Source: Clostridiales bacterium (GTDB lineage Bacteria > Bacillota > Clostridia > Peptostreptococcales > Anaerovoracaceae). From it: DNA of 21,483 nt. A model generated the notes under the pieces. That model was not told the DNA's origin. It saw only the letters and a list, made by a program, of their open reading frames with translations, and did no database searches. A program made the position numbers and the translations under genes. The DNA lies in the NCBI GenBank assembly GCA_015258265.1, contig JABZIP010000018.1, positions 1 through 21,483 on the forward strand, in the 5' to 3' direction. This document shows, one piece after another, positions 7,906 to 15,657 of the stretch (its first letter is position 1; every line of letters starts with the position of its first letter).

Positions 7906-9609
7906 ATGACTAAAATTAGCAGCAGAATGCGTAAAGTTTTGATGTTTGTAATGGTTATGTGCATGCTTATTACAAATGCATCAATGAGTGTTGCAGTAAG
8001 TAAACAGACAGTCTCAGAGTATGTCAATGAAACGGCTAAGTATGTATATCAAACCGTCAAAGAACCGCGCGTAGGTTCGATTGGAGGCGAATGGGCGGTT
8101 TTGGGACTTGCAAGAAGCGGATATCCTGTTCCGGATAAATATTACAACGACTACTATAAAAGAGTCGAAGAATATGTAAAAGACCTCAACGGCGAATTAC
8201 ACGATAAAAAATATACGGAGTACAGCAGGCTGATAGTTGCACTTTCTTCCATAGGAAAAGATGCCAGAAATGTTGCAGGTTACGATTTGACAACTGCGCT
8301 TGGAGATTACGACAAGACTATTTGGCAGGGACTTAACGGACCTATATGGGCGCTTATAGCGCTCGATTCACGCAATTACCCGATGCCTATAAACAAAAAG
8401 GCAAAGACTCAGGCTACAAGAGAGATGTATATACAAAGGATACTCGATTGTCAGTTGCCGGATGGAGGATGGTCGCTGTTCGGCGGTACGAAAGTAGGTA
8501 AAAACAAGCCTGTCGATAAGGATATAGTGGGAGATACTTCGAAGTTCGATATGAACGATGTCGCAGATCCGGATATTACGGGAATGGCGTTGCAGGCTTT
8601 AGCCAAATATCAGCATATGCCGGCTGTAAAGAAAGCAACGGAAGAAGCGCTGAATTGCATGGCAAAGAAGCAGGACGGTGAAAGCGGGTTTTCGAGCTGG
8701 GGTACTACAAATTGCGAGAGTGCGGTTCAGGTCTTGGTAGCGTTATGCGAACTGGGTATACCGTTTGACGATCCAAGGTTCACAAAAAACGGGAAAACAC
8801 TTGTAGACAATATATTACTGTTCAGAAATCCGGATGGCGGCTTTTTACATGTAATAGGCGGAGGAAACGGAAACAATCAGATGACTACGGAGCAGGGATT
8901 CTACGGTCTTGTAGCTGTCGATAGAGCCTTAAGCGGTAAAAACAGCTTATATAGGATGAGCGACGCCATTACAGTAGGAGAAACTGATAAAGGCACGAGT
9001 GTAAGCGAGCAAAACGGTGTAAAAGTACCTGCTGTAACAAAAAAAGGCGTTACGTTTAAGGATTTACAGGGAGTAAAGAGTAAGACTGCGATAGAGGAAC
9101 TCGCTGCCAGAGAAATTTTAAACGGTATGACATCGGACAACTTTGCCCCTACTGAAAATATGAGTAGAGAACAGTTTGCGACTGTTGTAGTGAGAGCGCT
9201 CGGACTAAAAGAGGAAACGACCGGTAAATTCAAGGATGTTTCCGCAGATCATTGGTCTGCCAAGTACATAGGTGCTGCTGCAAGCAAAGGCATAATAGCA
9301 GGAACATCGGACGATACTTTTACTCCGTCCGGCACCATTACAAAAGAGCAGGCGGCGGCAATGGTGGCAAGAGCAGCGAAACTTTGCGGTATGAATACAG
9401 ATTACGATATTGCGGCAGCAAGGGATGTGCTCGCAGGATTTGACGACTATGTAACGGTTTCGGGATATGCGCAGGGACCGTTGGCATTTTGCTATAATAA
9501 TAACATACTTGACAGCAGCGAACAAAAGGTTGAACCTCAAAAAAAGCTAAAAAGAGAAGAAATAGCAAGTATGGTATATAATATGCTAAAAGAAGCAAAA
9601 CTTATTTAA
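7906..9609 (+). CDS. Secreted alpha/alpha-toroid (prenyltransferase-repeat-like) protein with three SLH domains; candidate corrinoid-capture protein
   Basis: A 567-residue exported protein. A signal peptide covers about residues 1-30 (basic start, hydrophobic core MFVMVMCMLI). Residues 33-345 form an alpha/alpha-toroid of the terpenoid-cyclase/prenyltransferase repeat type, with repeated units such as GEWAVLGLARSG, GPIWALIALDS, QLPDGGWS, ITGMALQALAKY, SAVQVLVALCELG, RNPDGGF and EQGFYGLVAVDRAL. The fold is shared with the N-terminal alpha6/alpha6 barrel of intrinsic factor and transcobalamin. Three SLH domains follow (about 383-430, 441-490, 508-560) and would anchor it to secondary cell-wall polymer. 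The third SLH copy is the most divergent. The next gene supplies a transcobalamin-like beta domain, and an ECF transporter follows; this context suggests corrinoid binding rather than any cyclase activity. The start is ATG 7906 with GAAGG about 11 bases upstream. Fold and anchoring are well supported; the ligand is inferred. Confidence 0.85.
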   Translation: MTKISSRMRKVLMFVMVMCMLITNASMSVAVSKQTVSEYVNETAKYVYQTVKEPRVGSIGGEWAVLGLARSGYPVPDKYYNDYYKRVEEYVKDLNGELHDKKYTEYSRLIVALSSIGKDARNVAGYDLTTALGDYDKTIWQGLNGPIWALIALDSRNYPMPINKKAKTQATREMYIQRILDCQLPDGGWSLFGGTKVGKNKPVDKDIVGDTSKFDMNDVADPDITGMALQALAKYQHMPAVKKATEEALNCMAKKQDGESGFSSWGTTNCESAVQVLVALCELGIPFDDPRFTKNGKTLVDNILLFRNPDGGFLHVIGGGNGNNQMTTEQGFYGLVAVDRALSGKNSLYRMSDAITVGETDKGTSVSEQNGVKVPAVTKKGVTFKDLQGVKSKTAIEELAAREILNGMTSDNFAPTENMSREQFATVVVRALGLKEETTGKFKDVSADHWSAKYIGAAASKGIIAGTSDDTFTPSGTITKEQAAAMVARAAKLCGMNTDYDIAAARDVLAGFDDYVTVSGYAQGPLAFCYNNNILDSSEQKVEPQKKLKREEIASMVYNMLKEAKLI

Positions 9610-9616
9610 AGAAATA

Positions 9617-9647
9617 AGGCTGTTTGTGAAAATTTTGCAAGCAGCCT
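9617..9647 (+). other. Intercistronic RNA hairpin between the toroid and DUF4430 genes
   Basis: AGGCTGTTTG (9617-9626) pairs with CAAGCAGCCT (9638-9647) over 10 bp including one U-G pair, with an 11-base loop, 8 bases after the stop codon. No uninterrupted T-run follows directly, so it is more likely an mRNA-stability or partial-attenuation element than a full terminator. A second short palindrome, ACATTTTT-G-AAAAATGT (9653-9669), lies just after it. Confidence 0.5.
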
Positions 9648-9685
9648 GTTTCACATTTTTGAAAAATGTAAAAAAAGGGGTAGTT

Positions 9686-10618
9686 ATGGCAAAGTATAAA
9701 GGCAAAATTTTAATAGCGGCAGTGGTTGTTGCAGCGCTTGTATTCACTTTTTGGTGGGGAGGAAATGCACCGGGGCTGCAGGGATTTAAAATTGAAAAAA
9801 ATACGAAAGTAGCTCAGGAAACGCAAACAAAAGAGCAGCTAAATGAAAAGGAAGCGGTGGATGAGAAAGCCGCTGCCGAATCCGAAAAGCAGGAAGCCAA
9901 AAGCGATAAAAAGGACGGCGAAGAAAAGGCGGCTACTAATGATGAAAAAAAGGAATTAAACAGCGGATTTGAGTCAAGACCTGGAGGAACGGAAGGAGGC
10001 TTTACAGCAGAGGAAAAACTTGCAGCAGCCAAGGCGCTTGCGGGCGGAGTGTCATCACCCGGAGTGAAAAAGGGAAGCGTAGCATATTCTGAAGCGAGCG
10101 GCATGGTTATCGACAAGGCAACAGGTAAGGACAAATACCTGACAGACCCTGTACCTGAGGGAAAACCGATACCTGTGGAACCTCAAAATGCAGTTATTAC
10201 ATCAGAGAAAGGGACTTGCACGCTTTCGATACGGTGCGATACCATTTTGGACAATATGAAGTGGCTCGATCCGAACAAGGTTGAACTGGTGCCTAAAAAC
10301 GGGGTTATATATGCGGCAAGAAAGGTGGAATTTTACAAGGGCGAAAGCGTATTCAATGTACTGCTTCGCGAGTGCAAGAGAAACAAAATCCATATGGAAT
10401 TTCAAAATACGCCTATGTATAATAGTGCTTATATCGAGGGGATACACAATCTTTACGAGTTTGATTGCGGAGAGCTTTCGGGGTGGATGTACAAGGTGAA
10501 TGGCTGGTTCCCAAATTATGGATGCAGCAGATACCAACTGAAAGAGGGAGATGTAATCGAGTGGGTATATACGTGTAATCTAGGTATAGATGTGGGAGGA
10601 TACTACGCAGTTGAATGA
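9686..10618 (+). CDS. Membrane-anchored DUF4430 (transcobalamin-like C-terminal domain) protein
   Basis: A 310-residue surface protein. An N-terminal membrane segment (about residues 8-25) has no lipobox, so it probably stays as a membrane anchor. Residues 37-92 are a Lys/Glu-rich flexible spacer. The region 170-212 leads into a DUF4430 / transcobalamin-like C domain at about 213-300, recognised by KGESVFNVLL, YIEGI, GELSGWMYKVNGWFPN, YQLKEGDVIEW and YTC. In intrinsic factor and transcobalamin this beta domain covers the cobalamin bound on the alpha barrel. Six cysteines in the outer part (178, 184, 230, 261, 280, 297) could form disulfides. The start is ATG 9686 with AGGGG 5 bases upstream; the frame opens earlier at 9626, but that extension lies inside the upstream hairpin and lacks a ribosome site. 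It overlaps the T-component gene by 8 bases. The domain call is firm; corrinoid binding is inferred from fold and neighbours. Confidence 0.87.
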   Translation: MAKYKGKILIAAVVVAALVFTFWWGGNAPGLQGFKIEKNTKVAQETQTKEQLNEKEAVDEKAAAESEKQEAKSDKKDGEEKAATNDEKKELNSGFESRPGGTEGGFTAEEKLAAAKALAGGVSSPGVKKGSVAYSEASGMVIDKATGKDKYLTDPVPEGKPIPVEPQNAVITSEKGTCTLSIRCDTILDNMKWLDPNKVELVPKNGVIYAARKVEFYKGESVFNVLLRECKRNKIHMEFQNTPMYNSAYIEGIHNLYEFDCGELSGWMYKVNGWFPNYGCSRYQLKEGDVIEWVYTCNLGIDVGGYYAVE

Positions 10619-11498
10619 GTTTTCTAAATTTCATCCGATAGTAAATTTTACATATTTTGGGTTTGTAATATTATATTCCATGATTTTTATGCATCCTGTA
10701 TGCTTATTTATCTCTCTTGCGTGCGCATTTACTTATAGCGTGCTTATAAAGGGTAAAAAGGCTGTAAAATTCGGAGTTGTCTATATGATACCGATGATGC
10801 TCATGTCGGCGCTTATAAATCCTGCATTTAATCACGAGGGGGCGACTATTTTGACATACCTTTCGTCCGGAAATCCTCTGACTTTGGAGTCGATTACTTA
10901 CGGTATTGCAGCGGCTGTAATGCTTGTCAGTGTAATGCTATGGTTTTCTTGTTACAATGCGGTAATGACATCGGATAAATTCATATACCTGTTCGGTAAA
11001 ATCATACCGGCGATGTCTTTGATATTATCTATGGTGCTTAGGTTTGTGCCGAGATTTAAAGCGGAACTTGCCAATATATCGTATGCGCAAAAATGCATAG
11101 GAAGGGACGTGTCAAACGGAACAATAATGCAAAGGACGAAGAATGCTGTTAGAATACTTTCAATTATGGTTACCTGGGCACTGGAAAATGCTATTGAAAC
11201 GGCGGATTCCATGAAATGCAGAGGATACGGACTTCCGGGCAGAACGGCTTTTTCAATATATAGTTTTGACAGTAGAGATAAGAAGGCGATGGCTGTGATA
11301 GTCTTTGCGGCTATTTGCGTATTGGCAGGAGCATGGGCAGGTAATGCGGGTTTCCGTTATTATCCTACGATGAAAAGTTTTGGAAATATTTGGGTGCGCA
11401 CGACTGTGTTCATAGCTTATTTTGTATTGTGCGCAACACCGATTTTTATTGAATTGCGTGAGGAAGCAAAATGGAAGCAATTAAGATTAGAGGTTTAA
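10611..11498 (+). CDS. ECF transporter T component (CbiQ/EcfT family), probably for a corrinoid
   Basis: A 295-residue polytopic membrane protein of the energy-coupling T family, which links the paired ATPases to the S component. It begins with the HPIVNFTYF segment typical of the family's first helix. Near residues 195-210 it carries the KCRGYGLPGR motif, equivalent to the Ala-Arg-Gly coupling-helix motif that docks into the ATPase groove. The TTG at 10611 is preferred as start because GGGAGGA lies at 10594-10600 and it leaves only a short overlap with the upstream gene; ATG 10590 in the same frame is the alternative. The gene overlaps the next by 28 bases, so the subunits are probably made in step. 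By role it resembles CbrV of CbrTUV-type cobalamin ECF systems, but no symbol is assigned because substrate evidence is contextual. Confidence 0.85.
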   Translation: MNEFSKFHPIVNFTYFGFVILYSMIFMHPVCLFISLACAFTYSVLIKGKKAVKFGVVYMIPMMLMSALINPAFNHEGATILTYLSSGNPLTLESITYGIAAAVMLVSVMLWFSCYNAVMTSDKFIYLFGKIIPAMSLILSMVLRFVPRFKAELANISYAQKCIGRDVSNGTIMQRTKNAVRILSIMVTWALENAIETADSMKCRGYGLPGRTAFSIYSFDSRDKKAMAVIVFAAICVLAGAWAGNAGFRYYPTMKSFGNIWVRTTVFIAYFVLCATPIFIELREEAKWKQLRLEV

Positions 11499-14173
11499 AT
11501 TTTTCATATCCGAGGCAGGCAAAGCAAGCTCTAAAGGATATAAATTTGGATATCAAGTCCGGAGAATTTGTTTGCCTTTGCGGAAAATCGGGTTCGGGGA
11601 AATCTACTTTGCTTAAGCATTTCAAGAAAAATCTTGCTCCGCACGGCATACGAAGCGGAACTATAGAAATATGCTCTGAGGACATATTTTCAATGGGACA
11701 AGCTGCTGAAGCTCAAAAAATCGGATTTGTGCATCAGTCGCCCGACAATCAAATTGTTACGGATAAGGTGTGGCACGAGCTTGCTTTCGGACTGGAAAGC
11801 CTTGGTTACAAAACTGAGGAAATTCGAAGCAGAGTCGCGGAAATGGCTTCGTTCTTCGGCATACAGACGTGGTTCCACAAAGAAGTTACGACTCTTTCGG
11901 GCGGACAGAAGCAGCTTTTGAATCTGGCGTCTATAATGGCAATGCAACCTGAAATTTTGATATTGGATGAACCTACAAGTCAGCTCGATCCGATAGCTGC
12001 GACCGATTTTTTGGAAACAATAAAAAAAATAAACAGTGAACTCGGTACGAGCATTGTAATTACGGAACATAGACTGGAAGAGGTCTTGCCGCTTGCCGAT
12101 AGAGTTTTGGTAATGCAGGACGGCTCGATAATAGCAGACGGAACTCCGAAAGAAGTCGGAGAGCGATTAAGATTTATCGAAAACGATATGTTTGCCGCTA
12201 TGCCTGCACCTATGAGGATATACGCGGAAGTGCCGAACGATTTTTCCTGTCCTATTACGGTAAAAGAGGGCAGAAATTGGCTGAAACAATATGAATCTGC
12301 GCATGGAGTAGATAAGAGCATTACTTTTGAAAGGCAGACGGACAGCGTAATCAAAGATAAGATATTAAGTATGAAAGAAGTCTGGTTTAGATATGAAAAA
12401 GATATGCCGGATGTGCTCAAAGGATTGACATTTGATGTTAGGGAGGGAGAATTTTTTGCGATTGTCGGCGGAAACGGCACGGGTAAATCAACTACGCTGG
12501 GTATAGCGGCTAAAATGCGCAGACCGTACAGAGGGGAAGTGATGCTCAAAGAGGGAATCAGTATAGGAGTTTTACCGCAAAATCCTCAAAGCCTGTTTGT
12601 AAAAAAAACGGTTGAGCTTGACTTATATGAAGTGCTGTCGGACAGAAAACTGCTTTATGAAGAAAAGGAAAGCAGAGTTGAAGCGGTGATAAAGCTGTGC
12701 GAGCTTGAAGAATTGCGAGAAATGCATCCTTATGACTTGTCCGGAGGAGAGCAGCAAAGAGCAGCTCTTGCTAAAGTGCTTCTACTGAAACCGGATTTGC
12801 TGTTTTTGGACGAGCCTACAAAAGGACTGGATGCGCATTTTAAATTGAAGCTCGCAAGGATATTTAAAAAGTTGAATTCGGTGGGCGTTACATTGGTAAT
12901 GGTTTCGCATGATATTGAATTTTGCGCAGCGTATACAGATAGGTGCGCAATGTTTTTTGACGGTAATATTACAGGTATAGATGAGGCACGCGAATTTTTT
13001 TGTGGAAAAAACTTTTATACTACCGCCGCAAGCAGAATGTCAAGAAATATTTTGCCGCAGGCGGTGCTTGTGGAAGATGTGATTTGCGCATGCAATAAAA
13101 ATTATAAAGCTGCCGAAAAAAATGTTGGCGACAAAATTGATGAAGAAGGATTGTCGCTGTTTGAAGATGTAATTTATGACAGCAATGAAGTGGAGAATAA
13201 CAGAGATAATTTTTTTAAGGTTAAAAAATTAGTAAATGAGGAAATTGTAAAAAATAAAAGGAGAACTGCGGTTTCATATATAGTAGCCGCGATTTCAGCG
13301 TTAGCGCTTGGAATAACCTACTGTAAACTGGACGGCAAGTTTGTAGATTACAGGATGTATTTGGTGCATTTGCTTATGTTTTTGGAAATAGCGATAGGAT
13401 TTTTCGCGTTTTTCCCGTCGCAGAGTTTGGAAATTCCGGATTACAGCATACAGGAAATTAGCGAAAAGCGCAGGTTAAGTAAGCATAGCAAGCTCGCGTT
13501 ACTAATTACATGTATAATGGTTCCATTTACAATTTATTTTGGAACGGTGTACTTGGCGAACAGAAAGTACTATTTTATTTCACTTTTGATAATACTGGAG
13601 TCTATGATACCGTTTATCGTTTCGTTTGAAACACGGGCACCAAAGGCTAGAGAAATAATGGTTATAGCGTGTCTTGCAGCCATAGGGACAGCGGGCAGGA
13701 TGGCGTTTTTTATGCTGCCGCAATTTAAGCCGGTAATAGCTATAACGATAATTGCGGGTGTTTGCTTCGGTGCGGAAAGCGGGTTTATGGTGGGCGCAAT
13801 AATAGCTTTTACTTCCAATATGTTTTTCGGACAAAGTGCAATAACACCTTGGCAGATGTTTGCTTACGGCATGACGGGACTTGCTGCGGGCATACTGTTT
13901 AAGAAAGGTATGCTACGTAAAACAAAAGCGAGCCTGTGCATTTTCGGTGCGATTATAACTTTTACGCTGTGCGGTGTGATACTCGATACCGGAGCCGGTA
14001 TGACATGGCTTGTAGAACCTACATTTGCAAAATTGATACCGTATTATATGACGGGAGTTGTTTTTAATTTGATACACGCTTTTGCCACGACTTTCTTTTT
14101 GTGGTTTGCAGCAGAGCCTATGATCGAGAAGTTGGAGAGAATTAAAGTCAAGTACGGATTGATTGGAAACTAG
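11471..14173 (+). CDS. Fused ECF transporter: two ABC ATPases plus membrane S component in one polypeptide
   Basis: A 900-residue three-part protein. The first ATPase spans residues 1-260, with Walker A GKSGSGKS (38-45), signature LSGGQ (142-146) and Walker B ILILDEP (about 163-169). The second spans about 297-530, with GGNGTGKS (333-340), LSGGEQQR (423-430) and LLFLDEP. Both keep catalytic Glu and switch His. After an acidic linker, residues about 597-720 hold four extra membrane helices. Residues about 722-895 then form a six-helix S component starting AREIMVIACLAAIGTAGR and containing FKPVIAITIIAGVCFGAE, TSNMFFGQ and PWQMFAYG. This S type is, to my knowledge, the one found with DUF4430 genes and B12 riboswitches in Clostridia (CbrT-like). 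With the preceding T component it would make a complete importer. The start is ATG 11471 within the T gene. The B12/corrinoid substrate is inferred from riboswitch control and neighbours. Confidence 0.87.
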   Translation: MEAIKIRGLNFSYPRQAKQALKDINLDIKSGEFVCLCGKSGSGKSTLLKHFKKNLAPHGIRSGTIEICSEDIFSMGQAAEAQKIGFVHQSPDNQIVTDKVWHELAFGLESLGYKTEEIRSRVAEMASFFGIQTWFHKEVTTLSGGQKQLLNLASIMAMQPEILILDEPTSQLDPIAATDFLETIKKINSELGTSIVITEHRLEEVLPLADRVLVMQDGSIIADGTPKEVGERLRFIENDMFAAMPAPMRIYAEVPNDFSCPITVKEGRNWLKQYESAHGVDKSITFERQTDSVIKDKILSMKEVWFRYEKDMPDVLKGLTFDVREGEFFAIVGGNGTGKSTTLGIAAKMRRPYRGEVMLKEGISIGVLPQNPQSLFVKKTVELDLYEVLSDRKLLYEEKESRVEAVIKLCELEELREMHPYDLSGGEQQRAALAKVLLLKPDLLFLDEPTKGLDAHFKLKLARIFKKLNSVGVTLVMVSHDIEFCAAYTDRCAMFFDGNITGIDEAREFFCGKNFYTTAASRMSRNILPQAVLVEDVICACNKNYKAAEKNVGDKIDEEGLSLFEDVIYDSNEVENNRDNFFKVKKLVNEEIVKNKRRTAVSYIVAAISALALGITYCKLDGKFVDYRMYLVHLLMFLEIAIGFFAFFPSQSLEIPDYSIQEISEKRRLSKHSKLALLITCIMVPFTIYFGTVYLANRKYYFISLLIILESMIPFIVSFETRAPKAREIMVIACLAAIGTAGRMAFFMLPQFKPVIAITIIAGVCFGAESGFMVGAIIAFTSNMFFGQSAITPWQMFAYGMTGLAAGILFKKGMLRKTKASLCIFGAIITFTLCGVILDTGAGMTWLVEPTFAKLIPYYMTGVVFNLIHAFATTFFLWFAAEPMIEKLERIKVKYGLIGN

Positions 14174-14256
14174 AAAAAGGGGGTACAATAAATAAAATAC
14201 AGAATTTACACTATTGGACACACAATAATGAAAATACCGATTGTAGGAGGTGTCAT

Positions 14257-14994
14257 ATGGATAAAAAAGCATCAGAAATTAAGCAACTTGCGGATACTTT
14301 TTTAGAGTCGGTAGCAGAGCTTGAAAAGAATAGAAATAAAGAAACGCAGTACAAAATGTGCGAAGCGCTATACAGACTCGAGCTTTACGTACCGACAAAG
14401 GATGGAAATGCTATAGCAAAGGAAACTTTACATACTCTGGAAAATGAGCAGGGGAAGAGATTTATTCCGGCTTTTTTGGGCAAGGATGCGGTGCTTGGAG
14501 AGTTTAAGCAAACGGAATTGCAGTTAATCAACTATCTTTGCTTGAAATACTATGTAATAGATGCGCCGGAAATGTTTGCAGGTATAGTGATAAACCCGTT
14601 TGAACATAATTTTGTATTCGATGACAGTTTTATCGAAATTGCGGATAGTGTGATAATGGGAATGAGCATTAAATCAAATAAAAACGAGGGCAAAGTTATA
14701 ATAACCAAGCCGCAAACTTGGAATTTAAAAATGATAAACGATCTTTACAAAATATTTGACGGAGCTTTAGATGTGAATAGAGCGTGGATGTTCAATTCAA
14801 AAGAGGAAAGCGGCGAAGCTCCGCATATTACTATAATGGTCGATTTTGACGGCGAAAAAGTAGATTTGTTCCCAAGCCTTGCGGAGGTTATGGGCAAGTA
14901 TTTGGATGTGGGCGATTCGTTTGAGCTTATCAAAAAAGAAAAGGATTACGACGCATCTCAGCTTGAGGAGGTTAAAATTTTTTCGCGCGGATAA
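14257..14994 (+). CDS. SseB-family protein
   Basis: A 245-residue soluble protein without signal peptide or membrane segments. The N-terminal half (about 1-130, with LYRLELYVPTKDG, RFIPAFLGKDAVLGEF and AGIVINPFEHNFVF) matches the SseB N-terminal domain. The C-terminal half (about 150-245, with NRAWMFNSKEESGEAPHITIMVDFDG) matches the SseB C-terminal domain. The family is named after an E. coli protein of unclear role, and in Firmicutes it is mostly uncharacterised, so I assign no biochemical function. It has its own strong AGGAGG (14245-14250) after an 83-base gap from the ECF gene. It may be read through from the operon or have its own promoter; none was convincing. A Nim-type gene follows at 36 bases. 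Confidence 0.72.
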   Translation: MDKKASEIKQLADTFLESVAELEKNRNKETQYKMCEALYRLELYVPTKDGNAIAKETLHTLENEQGKRFIPAFLGKDAVLGEFKQTELQLINYLCLKYYVIDAPEMFAGIVINPFEHNFVFDDSFIEIADSVIMGMSIKSNKNEGKVIITKPQTWNLKMINDLYKIFDGALDVNRAWMFNSKEESGEAPHITIMVDFDGEKVDLFPSLAEVMGKYLDVGDSFELIKKEKDYDASQLEEVKIFSRG

Positions 14995-15030
14995 TATAGA
15001 AATAACCGAAGATGTGAAAGGAGAAGTTAT

Positions 15031-15501
15031 ATGAGAAGAAGCGATAGACAGGTAAGCGATAGGAACGAACTTATTGAAATTATGAGAAGCTGCACCGTAT
15101 GCAGGCTTGGACTGAACGACGACGGATATCCTTATATATTGCCGCTGAATTTCGGACTTTCTGATGATGGCGACAAAATACGCCTATATTTTCACAGCGC
15201 ACTTGAAGGGCACAAAGTGGAGCTTATAAAAAAAGATAACAGAGCGTCTTTTGAAATGGATTCGGAGCACGAACTCAAATATATAGAGGAAAAAGGTTAT
15301 TGTACTTATAATTTTTCCAGTGTAATGGGTAAGGGGACGATAAAAATTTTGGAAAACGAGGATGAAAAAATAGATGCCTTAAAAAAACTGATGGACCAGT
15401 ATCATCCCGACAAAAATGCATACTTTAATCCGGCAGCTATTCCAAGAACTTTGGTATATGTACTGGAGGTTACGGAGATTACAGGCAAGAAAAAACAATA
15501 G
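15031..15501 (+). CDS. Nim-like pyridoxamine 5'-phosphate oxidase-family flavin/heme split-barrel protein
   Basis: A 156-residue cytoplasmic protein of the FMN-binding split-barrel superfamily. It begins MRRSDRQVSD and contains CTVCRLGLNDDGYPYILPLNF (about 21-41, family hallmark of the Nim group) and LYFHSALEGHKVELI (about 56-70), where the His aligns with the region implicated in cofactor or substrate binding in NimA. Relatives include 5-nitroimidazole reductases, but most chromosomal members in anaerobes are general flavoproteins of unknown substrate, and presence does not imply drug resistance. The start is ATG 15031 with AAAGGAGAAG (15017-15026). The gene lies 36 bases after the SseB gene and is probably co-transcribed with it. 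Confidence 0.8.
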   Translation: MRRSDRQVSDRNELIEIMRSCTVCRLGLNDDGYPYILPLNFGLSDDGDKIRLYFHSALEGHKVELIKKDNRASFEMDSEHELKYIEEKGYCTYNFSSVMGKGTIKILENEDEKIDALKKLMDQYHPDKNAYFNPAAIPRTLVYVLEVTEITGKKKQ

Positions 15502-15553
15502 AAAAGAGATGAAATTCAGCCTGAAAATTACAAAAAAGCAAATAAATTGGCAG

Positions 15554-15581
15554 TTGAAATTATAAAAAAATGTGTTAAAAT
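15554..15581 (+). promoter_or_regulatory. Candidate promoter for pta
   Basis: TTGAAA at 15554-15559 and TAAAAT at 15576-15581 are separated by 16 bases, 76 bases ahead of the pta start. The implied leader carries a small CGGC-GTAT-GCCG hairpin (15603-15614). The boxes are of the same type as those proposed for the gene at 18943. Confidence 0.5.
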
Positions 15582-15657
15582 TAAATAGTATTGTATATTG
15601 TACGGCGTATGCCGGTTGTAGTAGTGTTCTTCTAGGTATAGCAGAAGGAGGAATTTA

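Noticed and set aside
11980..12549. 189-codon minus-strand open frame within the fused ECF ATPase gene
   Set aside because: It overlaps the conserved Walker and signature region of the real gene; Ser/Ile/Leu-rich shadow translation.
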